Shown here: positions 11,895-20,973 of the stretch, one piece after another
How positions within the stretch are numbered: the first letter of the stretch is position 1
How the letters are laid out: each line of letters begins with the position of its first letter
Made by a program: the position numbers and the translations under genes
The notes under the pieces: model-generated
Told to the model about the DNA's origin: nothing
The model's input: only the letters and a program-made list of their open reading frames with translations
Databases searched by the model: none
IMG/VR virus record: IMGVR_UViG_3300043449_000332
Coordinates: 1 to 51,693 of that record
Strand: one strand, 5' to 3'
DNA: 51,693 nucleotides
Origin: a virus

Positions 11895-14121
11895 TGAACT
11901 ATACAGAACGCTAAAGGGATTTGTTCCGAATGGAGTATTAAGCAGAAAGAATAAATCACGTTCTTGGAAGTACGGCTACGACGCCGACCACGACATGGTC
12001 ATCATATCGAGGACAGGTCAGGTCGGCGAAATTGTTAATATATCCGGGCTGAATATCGCCCTACCATTAGCCCCGGCGGAGTGTCCTCGAAGACACTCCA
12101 ATCCCGCTGAACAGTATTGGGAGAGGCACGAACTACCGAAGGAATTGTCAAGGATACAGTCCATCTTCCATTGGAACGAGATGCCTTCTGATTTCAAGAA
12201 CAGTTGGGTTGACTATATCGAGCGGGAGTTTGACTACCGGGAGCAGGGTTATTGGTTTATGAACAATGGGAAGCCCACGTATATCACGGGGTCTCATTAC
12301 ATGTACCTACAATGGTCGAGCATCGACGTAGGATACCCTGATTACAGGGAGGCGAATCGTATATTCTTTATTTTTTGGGAGGCTTGCAAGGCTGACCCGA
12401 GGTCTTTCGGTATGATTTACCTGAAGATTCGTCGTTCGGGGTTCTCGTTCATGGCTTCATCCGAGTGTGTCAACATCGGAACGCTTGCCAAGGACTCGAG
12501 GGTCGGCATACTTTCCAAGACAGGGGCTGATGCCAAGAAGATGTTTACGGATAAGGTGGTCCCAATCAATAGCAAACTACCATTCTTCTTCCGACCAATC
12601 ATGGACGGTATGGATAAGCCAAAGACGGAGTTAGCATTCCGGGTTCCGGCGTCCAAGATTACCAAGAAGAACATGTACGAGGTATCCGAAGAGGATATAG
12701 TAGGCTTGGATACTACCATAGATTGGAAGAACACCGAGGAGAACTCCTATGACGGAGAGAAGTTGCTGTTCTTAGCGCATGACGAGAGCGGAAAGTGGGT
12801 CAGGCCGAACAACATCTTGAATAATTGGAGGGTCACAAAGACCTGTCTGAGGTTGGGAAGCAAGATTATCGGCAAGTGCATGATGGGTTCCACGTCAAAC
12901 GCACTCAGCAAGGGTGGTGATAACTTCAAATCATTGTACGAGGACTCCAACATTGCGGTCAGGAACGCCAACGGACAGACAAAGAGTGGCATGTATGCCC
13001 TGTTCATACCTATGGAGTGGAACATGGAGGGCTTTATTGACGTGTACGGTCAACCTGTACTACGTAAACCCGCATCAAGAATACGTGGAGTTGACGGTGG
13101 ATGGATAGAAAATGGTGCCATTGACTATTGGGAGGCCGAGGTTGAGTCGCTGAAGAACGATTCTGATGCACTGAACGAGTACTATCGTCAGTTTCCAAGG
13201 ACCGAGTCCCATGCTTTTAGGGATGAGAGCAAGCAATCGCTGTTTAATCTGACCAAAATCTACCAACAGATTGACTACAATGACTCCGTGATTAAGGAAC
13301 ACTACCTTACAAGGGGTTCATTCCATTGGAGGGATGGAATTAGAGACACCGAGGTGGTGTGGATGCCTGACAATAAGGGTCGATTCCTCATAAGTTGGTT
13401 CCCAAAGCGGGAACTTCAGAACAGAAGGTACGAAAGGAACGGTGTTATGCACCCGGCCAATGACCATCTTGGGTCTTTTGGGTGCGACTCATACGATATT
13501 TCAGCAGTTGTTGGTGGAAGAGGGTCGAATGGCGCCCTACATGGGATGACAAAGTACCACATGGACGATGCCCCTGTCAATGAGTTCTTTTTGGAGTACG
13601 TTGCCCGCCCTCAAACGGCAGAAATCTTCTTTGAAGACGTACTCATGGCCTGTGTTTTCTACGGTATGCCTATCTTAGTCGAGAATAACAAGCCAAGGCT
13701 GTTATATCACTTCAAAAATCGAGGCTACCGGGGCTTCTGTTTGAACAGGCCCGACAGGGAGCACGGTAAATTGTCAAAAACTGAGCGTGAACTTGGAGGG
13801 ATACCCAACTCCTCCGAGGATGTGAAGCAAGCACACGCATCTGCAATCGAATCCTATATTGAAAAGTACGTTGGTTACGATTCGTCGGGCACATATCGTG
13901 ACCCCGACATGATTGGCACCATGCCGTTCACCCGGACGTTGGAGGATTGGGCTAAGTTTGACATAAACGACCGTACAAGGTTCGATGCCTGTATCAGTTC
14001 CGGATTGGCAATCATGGCAAACCAAAAACACCTGTACCAACCCGAGAAAAAACAGACAAGAATTAGCATTAACTTTGCAAGATACAGTAATGATGGAATA
14101 TCAAGCGAACTAATTAGATGA
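11872..14121 (+). CDS. terL: terminase large subunit
   Basis: 749-residue packaging motor: ATPase plus nuclease. The Walker A region is atypical, with KIRRSGFS (residues 185-192) instead of a GKT/S loop. Walker B with the catalytic carboxylate is LLFLAHDE (D304, E305), followed by a coupling motif MMGSTSNAL. The nuclease half begins at FGCD (D539) with D-I-S-A-V-V-G-G-R-G-S-N-G-A. The N terminus is uncertain: in this frame the first start is a TTG inside the preceding gene; the ATG at 11894 is out of frame. Palindrome copy 6 lies in the N-terminal domain (read CPRRH), in what looks like a loop. It overlaps the portal gene by 4 bases. Confidence 0.9.
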   Translation: MQKEGQNNELYRTLKGFVPNGVLSRKNKSRSWKYGYDADHDMVIISRTGQVGEIVNISGLNIALPLAPAECPRRHSNPAEQYWERHELPKELSRIQSIFHWNEMPSDFKNSWVDYIEREFDYREQGYWFMNNGKPTYITGSHYMYLQWSSIDVGYPDYREANRIFFIFWEACKADPRSFGMIYLKIRRSGFSFMASSECVNIGTLAKDSRVGILSKTGADAKKMFTDKVVPINSKLPFFFRPIMDGMDKPKTELAFRVPASKITKKNMYEVSEEDIVGLDTTIDWKNTEENSYDGEKLLFLAHDESGKWVRPNNILNNWRVTKTCLRLGSKIIGKCMMGSTSNALSKGGDNFKSLYEDSNIAVRNANGQTKSGMYALFIPMEWNMEGFIDVYGQPVLRKPASRIRGVDGGWIENGAIDYWEAEVESLKNDSDALNEYYRQFPRTESHAFRDESKQSLFNLTKIYQQIDYNDSVIKEHYLTRGSFHWRDGIRDTEVVWMPDNKGRFLISWFPKRELQNRRYERNGVMHPANDHLGSFGCDSYDISAVVGGRGSNGALHGMTKYHMDDAPVNEFFLEYVARPQTAEIFFEDVLMACVFYGMPILVENNKPRLLYHFKNRGYRGFCLNRPDREHGKLSKTERELGGIPNSSEDVKQAHASAIESYIEKYVGYDSSGTYRDPDMIGTMPFTRTLEDWAKFDINDRTRFDACISSGLAIMANQKHLYQPEKKQTRISINFARYSNDGISSELIR
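12081..12096. repeat. 16-bp palindrome, copy 6
   Basis: GTGTCCTCGAAGACAC inside terL, in a third reading frame (translated CPRRH). Confidence 0.9.
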
Positions 14122-16553
14122 AAGAGATAGAAATTAACATATCATCTACGATATTTCCGAGTCAATTTGTTCCTGATAGCGTCAAGGAGACTGAGGAGTA
14201 TGGACTACAAATTGGTCAGGCTATTCAGTATGAATGGTTTCGTAGAGATGGTAGTTCTTGTAGGTACTACTCTCAATGGAGGGAGTTCCATAAGTTGCGT
14301 CTTTACGCTCGTGGAGAGCAGTCCTCAAAAAAGTACAAGGACGAGTTAGCCATTGATGGCGACCTGTCATACTTGAACTTGGATTGGACTCCAATTCCTA
14401 TCCTTCCAAAGTTCGTTGATATTGTTGTCAATGGTATGTCTGACCGACTGTTCAAGGTCAAGGCTTACGCACAGGACGCCATGTCTCAGGCAAAGAGGAA
14501 CAAGTATCAGGACATGATTGAGGGGCAGATGGCCGCTAAGGATGTGCTGATGACAATCAAGGAGGAGGCGGGTGTTGACCCATTCGTTATGGACCCGGAC
14601 GAGTTGCCGGAGAATGACGAGGAGATGGCGTTGTTTATGCAGTTGAACTACAAGCCCGCCATTGAGATTGCAGAGGAGGAGGCCATCAATACAATACTCG
14701 AAGAGAACCACTACGATGATGTTCGTAAGAGGATTGACTATGACCTTACTGTATTGGGTATTGGTATCGCAAAGCACGAGTTCCTTCCCGGAGCGGGAGT
14801 AAAGGTTTCCTATGTTGACCCGGCCAATGTTATTTATAGTTACACGGAGGACCCATTCTTTAGGGACTGTTTTTATTGGGGTGAGATTAAGACGTTGCCA
14901 ATAACTGAATTATTGAAGATTGACCCAACACTTACGAATGAGGACTTAGAGAAGATAAGCCAATACAGTCAGAGTTGGTATGACTACTATAATGTGGCTC
15001 AGTTTTATGACAATTCAATCTTCAGTCGTAACGCTTGTACGCTTCTTTATTTCAATTACAAGACCACCAAGAAGGTAGTCTACAAGAAGAAGATACTTGA
15101 GGGCGGCGGCTCCCGGATTATTGAGAAGGATGACACCTTCAATCCTCCCGTTGAGATGATGGATGAGGGTAAGTTTGAGAAGTTGGAGAAGACTATTGAT
15201 GTATGGTACGAGGGTATCATGGTCATGGGAACGAATATAATTCTGAAGTGGCAGTTGGCTGAGAACATGGTTCGTCCAAAGTCGGCAAGTCAACACGCCA
15301 TTCCGAACTATGCCGCATGTGCACCAAGGATGTATAAGGGTGTAATTGAGTCGTTGGTTCGCAGGATGATTCCATTTGCCGACCTGATTCAAATCACCCA
15401 CCTAAAGTTACAGCAAGTAATTTCCCGGGTTGTACCTGATGGTGTCTTCATTGATGCCGACGGATTGAACGAGGTTGACTTGGGTACGGGGGCAGCATAC
15501 AATCCCGAGGATGCACTCAGGCTGTACTTCCAAACAGGTAGTGTCATTGGCCGGAGTTATACTCAGGACGGTGACTTCAATAATGCCCGAGTTCCTATCC
15601 AACAGTTGACCTCTAACTCAGGGGCAAGCAAGACGCAGATGCTGATTGCCAACTACAATCATTACATGGACATGCTCAGGGCTGTAACAGGGCTGAACGA
15701 GGCACGTGATGGCTCGACCCCAAGTCCACACGCCTTGGTTGGTGTTCAGAAGTTGGCTGCATTAAACTCAAACACGGCAACACGACACATCCTTGAGGGA
15801 GGTCTCCATATCTTCAGGTCAATATCCGAGGCGCTTACGTACAGGATTGCTGACATATTGGAGTACGCAGACTTCAAGGATGATTTTGCCAACAAGATTG
15901 GTAAGTACAATGTGTCCATCCTTAATGACATTAAGGACCTATACATCTACGACTTCGGTATCTTCATAGAGATTGCACCCGACGAGGAGCAGAGGGCGCA
16001 ACTCGAGGCCAACATCCAAATGGCTTTAAGTAAGGGTGACATTAACCTCGAGGATGCTATTGATATTCGGGAGATTAAGAATATCAAACTTGCCAATCAG
16101 TTGCTGAAGGTCAAGCGGATGAAGAAGCAGGACCGGGAGGAGAAGATGCAGATGCAGCAACAGGCCATGATAGCACAGCAGCAACTGAAGTCTCAGGAGT
16201 TGGCGGGTCAGGTTGCCCTTCAAAAGATTCAGGCCGAGACTCAATCGAAGATGCAAATCAAGCAAGCCGAGGTGGCATTCGAGATTCAGAAGATTCAGCA
16301 GGAGGCCGAGATGAAGAGGGTGCTTATGGCCGAGGAGTTCAAGTACAATCTCCAACTCCATAACATGAGGGAAAACATTGTGAACTCACGGGAGATGGAG
16401 AAGGAAAAGGCCAAGGAAAAGCGCATCAGTATTCAGAATACTCAACAGTCTAAGTTAATAAATCAGCGCAAGAATAATCTACCGCCGATGAACTTCGAGT
16501 CAAATGAGGATACGTTGGATGGATTCGACTTGTCCGAGTTTGAACCGAGATAA
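14118..16553 (+). CDS. portal protein
   Basis: 811 residues, starting at an ATGA overlap with terL. WTPIPILPKFVDIVVNGMSD followed by RLFKVKAYAQD is typical of the portal wing/clip of Bacteroidota podoviruses, as is DLTVLGIGIAKHEF and YVDPANVIYSYTEDPFF. The C-terminal part (about residues 660-780) is a long Gln/Lys/Met-rich coiled coil (KMQMQQQAMIAQQQ, IQKIQQEAEMKRVLMAEEF), probably lining the barrel inside the head. It forms the dodecameric DNA gate and docks the terminase. Placement between terL and the scaffold gene agrees with the call. Confidence 0.85.
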   Translation: MKEIEINISSTIFPSQFVPDSVKETEEYGLQIGQAIQYEWFRRDGSSCRYYSQWREFHKLRLYARGEQSSKKYKDELAIDGDLSYLNLDWTPIPILPKFVDIVVNGMSDRLFKVKAYAQDAMSQAKRNKYQDMIEGQMAAKDVLMTIKEEAGVDPFVMDPDELPENDEEMALFMQLNYKPAIEIAEEEAINTILEENHYDDVRKRIDYDLTVLGIGIAKHEFLPGAGVKVSYVDPANVIYSYTEDPFFRDCFYWGEIKTLPITELLKIDPTLTNEDLEKISQYSQSWYDYYNVAQFYDNSIFSRNACTLLYFNYKTTKKVVYKKKILEGGGSRIIEKDDTFNPPVEMMDEGKFEKLEKTIDVWYEGIMVMGTNIILKWQLAENMVRPKSASQHAIPNYAACAPRMYKGVIESLVRRMIPFADLIQITHLKLQQVISRVVPDGVFIDADGLNEVDLGTGAAYNPEDALRLYFQTGSVIGRSYTQDGDFNNARVPIQQLTSNSGASKTQMLIANYNHYMDMLRAVTGLNEARDGSTPSPHALVGVQKLAALNSNTATRHILEGGLHIFRSISEALTYRIADILEYADFKDDFANKIGKYNVSILNDIKDLYIYDFGIFIEIAPDEEQRAQLEANIQMALSKGDINLEDAIDIREIKNIKLANQLLKVKRMKKQDREEKMQMQQQAMIAQQQLKSQELAGQVALQKIQAETQSKMQIKQAEVAFEIQKIQQEAEMKRVLMAEEFKYNLQLHNMRENIVNSREMEKEKAKEKRISIQNTQQSKLINQRKNNLPPMNFESNEDTLDGFDLSEFEPR

Positions 16554-16566
16554 TAAAAACTATGTA

Positions 16567-16574
16567 TAACTTTG
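16567..16574 (+). promoter_or_regulatory. Bacteroidota-type -7 element before the scaffold gene
   Basis: TAACTTTG followed by TAG, 16 bases before the ATG at 16591. The region is an A-rich 37-base gap between portal and scaffold genes and would give extra transcription of scaffold and capsid. Confidence 0.55.
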
Positions 16575-16590
16575 TAGAAAATTATATCAA

Positions 16591-17667
16591 ATGGAATTAA
16601 AGGTAAAACTTGTTGAAGAATCCGAACAGAAGGGTGTTGCTGAGTTGGAACAAGAACTGCTCGATAAGCACGAGCAGCAACTCGATGGTGGTACCAACGA
16701 GGTTGTAAACACTGATGTTCAATCAGAACAAAAGCCTGAGTTAGATGAAGCAGATGTGCTTTCATTTATCTCAAAGAGATACAACAAGCCAATCAATTCG
16801 TTTGACGAACTGATGGAACAACGCTCATCACAGGAAGAGATTCCTGAGGATGTTGCGACATACTTAAAGTACAGGAAGGAGACGGGCCGTGGGTACGAAG
16901 ACTTTGTCAAGTTGAATAAAGACTACGATACCATGGACTCTGATGTAATCCTGAAGGAGTACCTACTTGCTACACAAGATGGACTCGACGAGGAGGATGT
17001 CAACCTGATGATGGAAGATTATCAGTACGACGAAGACCTTGACGAGGAGTCAAAGGTGAAGAGAGTAAAGATTGCAAAAAAGAAGGCTGTTGCTGAAGCC
17101 AAGAAGTTCTTCAACACTCAAAAGGAGAAGTACAAGATGCCACTTGAGTCAAGTCCGGCAGGTGTCTCCAACGAGGACAAGGAAGAGTTTGAGGCGTATA
17201 AGCAATACCTACAACAGGCTAAGACCATCCAAGAGCAGGATGAGCGTAAGCGTAATTGGTTTACGCAGAAAACAAATGAGGTGTTCGGCAATGAGTTCAA
17301 AGGTTTTGAGTTCAACGTCAACGACCGAAAGTTCATGTTTGCTCCGGGAGATGCCACCGAACTGAAAAAGGTTCAATCGAATCCTCTGAACTTTATCAAC
17401 AAGTTCTTGGATAACGATGGCCTTATGAAGGATGCGGCAGGGTATCATCGGTCGTTAGCCATAGCCATGAACCCTGAAAGGTTTGCAAAGTTCTTCTATG
17501 AACAGGGAATGTCTGATGCTACCGAAGATGTTATGCGTAAAACGAAGAACATCAATATGTCGGAGCATAGGTCACCCGAGATAACCAATAAGGGCGGGGT
17601 ACAGGTAAGGGCGGTAAACCCTGACCACGGGCGAAGTCTCAAAATCCGCAGTAACAGAAAAAACTAA
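16591..17667 (+). CDS. putative scaffold protein
   Basis: 358 residues, strongly acidic in the first 200 (LVEESEQKGVAELEQELLDK, DGLDEEDVNLMMEDYQYDED) with an extended coiled coil, and a basic C-terminal tail (GRSLKIRSNRKN). A long acidic helix with a positive C-terminal hook, encoded between portal and major capsid, is the classical arrangement of a head scaffold. It would guide capsid shell closure and then leave. It has its own TAACTTTG promoter element. The family cannot be named from sequence alone. Confidence 0.75.
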   Translation: MELKVKLVEESEQKGVAELEQELLDKHEQQLDGGTNEVVNTDVQSEQKPELDEADVLSFISKRYNKPINSFDELMEQRSSQEEIPEDVATYLKYRKETGRGYEDFVKLNKDYDTMDSDVILKEYLLATQDGLDEEDVNLMMEDYQYDEDLDEESKVKRVKIAKKKAVAEAKKFFNTQKEKYKMPLESSPAGVSNEDKEEFEAYKQYLQQAKTIQEQDERKRNWFTQKTNEVFGNEFKGFEFNVNDRKFMFAPGDATELKKVQSNPLNFINKFLDNDGLMKDAAGYHRSLAIAMNPERFAKFFYEQGMSDATEDVMRKTKNINMSEHRSPEITNKGGVQVRAVNPDHGRSLKIRSNRKN

Positions 17668-17679
17668 AAACATCAGAAA

Positions 17680-19098
17680 ATGCCTATTCTTAGCACACCG
17701 ACATTTGCCTTACAGCCTGCCGCAGAGCGGGTGGCATTGTCTACAAACTACATTACAACATTCGACTTCTTGAATCAGTATCTTCCTGATACCTACGAGA
17801 AGGAGTTCGAGCGTTACGGAAATCGTTCCGTGTCATCATTCCTTCGCATTGTAGGCGCAGAGATGCCATCGGCGTCCGACCAAATCAAGTGGGCCGAGCA
17901 AGGTCGCCTGCACATCAAGTACACAAATTGTACGAGTGGAGCCGCCGCAGGTACCGACTCGGGCGCCGTTTGGACCATTCTCGACACGGGTGCAACCACT
18001 GCCGCTGTACGTATTGGTCAGACCGTATTCATTCAGGCAGTTTCGGGTCTTGTAAACCACGGTGTGGTTACAGCCGTAAGCGGTACAACCTTCACTGTTG
18101 CCTATTATGAGGGTGGTGGTCAGACAATGGCCGCAGGTGTACAATGTCAGATTTTCATCTACGGCTCCGAGTTCCTCAAGGGAACAAACGGAATGAGTGG
18201 GTCTCTTGAATCTGAAGACAGCATCTTCAGCAATAGCCCCATCATCCTGAAGGACAAGTATGCCGTAAACGGCTCCGACATGGCTCAGATTGGTTGGGTT
18301 GAGGTGACCACCGAGAATGGCGCCACCGGATACCTTTGGTATTTGAAGAGTGAGCACGAGACACGCCTTCGCTTCGAGGACTACATCGAGACCTCAATGA
18401 TTGAGGCCATTCCTGCTGAGGCTGCTTCGGGTGCGATTGCTGCCGGATACAAGGGCTCAGAGGGTGTCTTCTATGCTGTGAACTCTCGTGGTAACGTATG
18501 GGGCGCAGGTAACCCTGTAAACCTTGGAGAGTGGGATTCTGTAATTACTCGTCTTGATAAGCAGGGTGCTATCGAAGAGAACGTACTGTTCGTAAACCGT
18601 GACTTCTCATTTGATATCGACGACATGCTTGCCACCTTGAATGGTTTCAATGGTGGTACTGCTGCTCAGGGTGCGTCATTCGGTCTGTTCGATAACGACG
18701 TTCAGATGGCCTTGAACCTTGGCTTCAGCGGATTCCGTCGTGGTTATGACTTCTATAAGTCGGATTGGAAGTACCTGAACGACCCAACAATGCGTGGTGG
18801 TATGCAGAACTTGAGCGCAGGCACCGGTATAGTTGGTACTGTTACGGGTCTCCTTGTACCTGCGGGCTCAACGAGCGTGTACGACCAAATCATGGGTAAG
18901 AACGCCAAGCGTCCATTCCTGCACGTTCGCTACCGTGCGTCAGAGGCTGAGGACCGCCGCTTCAAGACTTGGATTACAGGTTCAGCCGGAGGTGCTACAA
19001 ACAGCGACCTCGACGCAATGGAGGTAAACTTCCTCTCTGAGCGTTGCGTATGTACCCTCGGTGCTAATAACTTCATGTTGTTCCGCTACGGTGCATAA
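17680..19098 (+). CDS. major capsid protein
   Basis: 472 residues, HK97-fold type by context and motif. The N-terminal part FDFLNQYLPDTYEKEFERYG followed by NRSVSSFLRIVGAEMPSASD and IKWAEQGRLHIKY closely recalls major capsid proteins of crAss-like and related Bacteroidota phages. Residues about 85-165 form an inserted beta module (VRIGQTVFIQAVSGLVNHGV, VTAVSGTTFTVAYY, QIFIYGSEF) resembling the module seen in three other virion proteins here. Codon use is more regular than in the neighbours, as expected for an abundant product. It is followed by a hairpin carrying a palindrome copy. Confidence 0.9.
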   Translation: MPILSTPTFALQPAAERVALSTNYITTFDFLNQYLPDTYEKEFERYGNRSVSSFLRIVGAEMPSASDQIKWAEQGRLHIKYTNCTSGAAAGTDSGAVWTILDTGATTAAVRIGQTVFIQAVSGLVNHGVVTAVSGTTFTVAYYEGGGQTMAAGVQCQIFIYGSEFLKGTNGMSGSLESEDSIFSNSPIILKDKYAVNGSDMAQIGWVEVTTENGATGYLWYLKSEHETRLRFEDYIETSMIEAIPAEAASGAIAAGYKGSEGVFYAVNSRGNVWGAGNPVNLGEWDSVITRLDKQGAIEENVLFVNRDFSFDIDDMLATLNGFNGGTAAQGASFGLFDNDVQMALNLGFSGFRRGYDFYKSDWKYLNDPTMRGGMQNLSAGTGIVGTVTGLLVPAGSTSVYDQIMGKNAKRPFLHVRYRASEAEDRRFKTWITGSAGGATNSDLDAMEVNFLSERCVCTLGANNFMLFRYGA

Positions 19099-19123
19099 TC
19101 AGTAGTTAGTTAAATAGAATGGT

Positions 19124-19162
19124 GAATGGGGGGTGTCCTCGAGGACACTCCCCACCCCATTC
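19124..19162. terminator. extended hairpin after the capsid gene, built on the palindrome
   Basis: GAATG...GGGGTGTCCTC pairs with GAGGACAC-T-CCCC...CATTC, giving a stem extended well beyond the 16-bp palindrome. There is no downstream T run, so it may act as a processing or RNA-stability element rather than a classic terminator. Confidence 0.5.
19133..19148. repeat. 16-bp palindrome, copy 7 (perfect)
   Basis: GTGTCCTCGAGGACAC, fully symmetric, in the noncoding gap behind the capsid gene. Confidence 0.9.
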
Positions 19163-19178
19163 AAAACCATAAAATCAA

Positions 19179-19925
19179 ATGAAAACTAAAATCATCCCAA
19201 GCGATAAAATCTACAAACTCGTCAACGGCTACACGCCGCTTTCCTTTATCCTCCCATCGAGGAACACAAAGAGGTACCCATTGATGTGGTACGATGAAGA
19301 AAAGAATCAGAACAGGCCGCTGCGTTATGCTCGAAACCAAAAGACCCCATTCGAGGACGAGCAGGACGGAAACGCAATCCTTGAGCCGATTGTTTTTACT
19401 GATGGCTTCCTGTCTGTTCCAAAGACAAACCCTGTGCTTCAGGAGTTCCTGCACTATCATCCAATGAACGGACTGTCATTTGTATTGGTTGACGCCGAGA
19501 AGGATGCCGAGAAGGAGTTGCAAGAAATGACAGTGGAGGTTGATGCCTTGATTGAGGCACGTCAACTTACTGTCGAGCAACTCGAGACCGTCTACCGTGT
19601 GGTGTTCGGCAAGGACCCAAGCAGGTACGCTACCGCCGAGATTCGCCGAGACATCATTGTGATGGCAAAGCGTGACCCGAGGGGATTTATGAATGTAATA
19701 AACGACCCGATGTTGAAGTACAATGCACGGGTTCAGATGTTTTTTGATGCTAAATTATTGACACTCAGGAACAACGATAAAGAGGTGTGGTTTAACACTG
19801 CATCCAATAAGCGTAAACTTCTTGCCGTACCATTCTCGGTTGACCCGATAGAGGCGGTCGCTGTTTACTTAAAATCTGACGAGGGCTTGGATGCACTCAA
19901 GTTCTTGGAAAGTCAGATTGAATAA
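19179..19925 (+). CDS. conserved protein behind the capsid gene
   Basis: 248 residues. The first 100 residues (YTPLSFILPSRNTKRYPLMW, RPLRYARNQKTPFEDEQDG, LEPIVFTDGFLSVPKTNPVL, FLHYHP) are a layout I know from proteins encoded just after the capsid gene in crAss-like and other podoviruses. An acidic coiled coil follows (DAEKDAEKELQEMTVEVDAL), then a basic alpha-helical C-terminal domain. Its gene is bracketed by the palindrome hairpin and a strong terminator. Likely a head-associated or assembly protein; role unknown. Confidence 0.7.
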   Translation: MKTKIIPSDKIYKLVNGYTPLSFILPSRNTKRYPLMWYDEEKNQNRPLRYARNQKTPFEDEQDGNAILEPIVFTDGFLSVPKTNPVLQEFLHYHPMNGLSFVLVDAEKDAEKELQEMTVEVDALIEARQLTVEQLETVYRVVFGKDPSRYATAEIRRDIIVMAKRDPRGFMNVINDPMLKYNARVQMFFDAKLLTLRNNDKEVWFNTASNKRKLLAVPFSVDPIEAVAVYLKSDEGLDALKFLESQIE

Positions 19926-19976
19926 CTATATTTACAGTGATTTGTTTTATAGGGGATAGTCCTTTTGGGCAGGTTA

Positions 19977-20003
19977 GGGGCACGACGGTGCCCCTTTCTT
20001 TTT
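19977..20003 (+). terminator. intrinsic terminator
   Basis: GGGGCAC-GACG-GTGCCCC followed by TTTCTTTTT: a 7-bp GC-rich stem, 4-base loop and a T-rich tail. It ends the capsid transcript. Confidence 0.88.
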
Positions 20004-20005
20004 AA

Positions 20006-20013
20006 TATCTTTG
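20006..20013 (+). promoter_or_regulatory. Bacteroidota-type -7 element for the connector/tail genes
   Basis: TATCTTTG followed by C, directly behind the terminator and 19 bases before the ATG at 20033. It would restart transcription for the tail genes. Confidence 0.6.
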
Positions 20014-20032
20014 CTTAAAAGAATATAGGTAG

Positions 20033-20971
20033 ATGATAAACTCCGTAAGGAACACCGTGTTGTCTATTCTTAACAAGAATAACTACGGATATATATCCCC
20101 ATCAGATTTTAATTTGTATGCGAAACAGGCTCAGTTAGAGATATTTTACGAGTACTTTTCTGAATACAATAAGATTCTGAACAAGGAGAATACTCGCACG
20201 TCGGGTACAGACTATGCTGATGCCAAGAAGGCATTGGAGGAGGCAGTAGAATACTTTGCTACGACAGCGTACCTTGTATCAGCACCGGGTGGGAAGTTCT
20301 ACCTACCTCAGGTGATATACAATAGCGATGACTACTACATGATTAACAAGATTCTTTGTTATCCTGTGGTTGTTTCGACGGGCGCAAGTACGAACAACAT
20401 TGCATTTCAACTTGATGATGCGGGAGCAAACTTTATTGCTGATGGTGTAAGCGCAGGGGATATAGTTGCGAACTCTACTGCATTCCTTACTGCAACTGTT
20501 ACGAGTGTACTATCGGCAACATCACTTCAGATTTCAGCAAATATCTTTACGGCATTCCCTGAGAATTATTCTATATTCTCACCATCAACAATAAGGGAGG
20601 CTGAGAAGGTCACGCATGGAAAGATTACCATGCTCAATAATTCATTGCTTACCGCACCAAGTAATAACTTCCCTGCATACACGCAGGAGTTTGACATAGC
20701 ATCTATATTCCCTTCATCCTTATCTTTATTCGGTCAGGTACAGGCAAACTATTTCAGGTATCCATTCGACCCCAAGTGGACGTATGTGACCCTATTAAAC
20801 GGTGAGCCTTCGTTCGACCAAACTCAGCCCGACTATATGGACTTCGAGTTGCCGATAGAGGACGAGGTGAGGCTTGTAGTTAAGATACTTCAATACTGCG
20901 GCATTTCAATCCGGGAGGGTGAAGTATATCAGTTCGCAAAGGTTGAAGAAAGAGAAGATAACGCTAACTAA
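20033..20971 (+). CDS. connector (ring) protein with inserted beta module
   Basis: 312 residues. The N terminus (MINSVRNTVLSILNKNNYGY, ISPSDFNLYAKQAQLEIFYE, YNKILNKENTRTSGTDYAD) matches the style of the first ring/adaptor protein of Bacteroidota podoviruses. Residues about 118-185 are a beta insertion (FIADGVSAGDIVANS, ATVTSVLSATSLQISANIFT) shared with the proteins at 7732 and 8256. The helical domain resumes after STIREAEKVTHGKI. It would dock under the portal. First gene after a promoter/terminator pair and followed by a second connector protein. Confidence 0.72.
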   Translation: MINSVRNTVLSILNKNNYGYISPSDFNLYAKQAQLEIFYEYFSEYNKILNKENTRTSGTDYADAKKALEEAVEYFATTAYLVSAPGGKFYLPQVIYNSDDYYMINKILCYPVVVSTGASTNNIAFQLDDAGANFIADGVSAGDIVANSTAFLTATVTSVLSATSLQISANIFTAFPENYSIFSPSTIREAEKVTHGKITMLNNSLLTAPSNNFPAYTQEFDIASIFPSSLSLFGQVQANYFRYPFDPKWTYVTLLNGEPSFDQTQPDYMDFELPIEDEVRLVVKILQYCGISIREGEVYQFAKVEEREDNAN

Positions 20972-20973
20972 GG

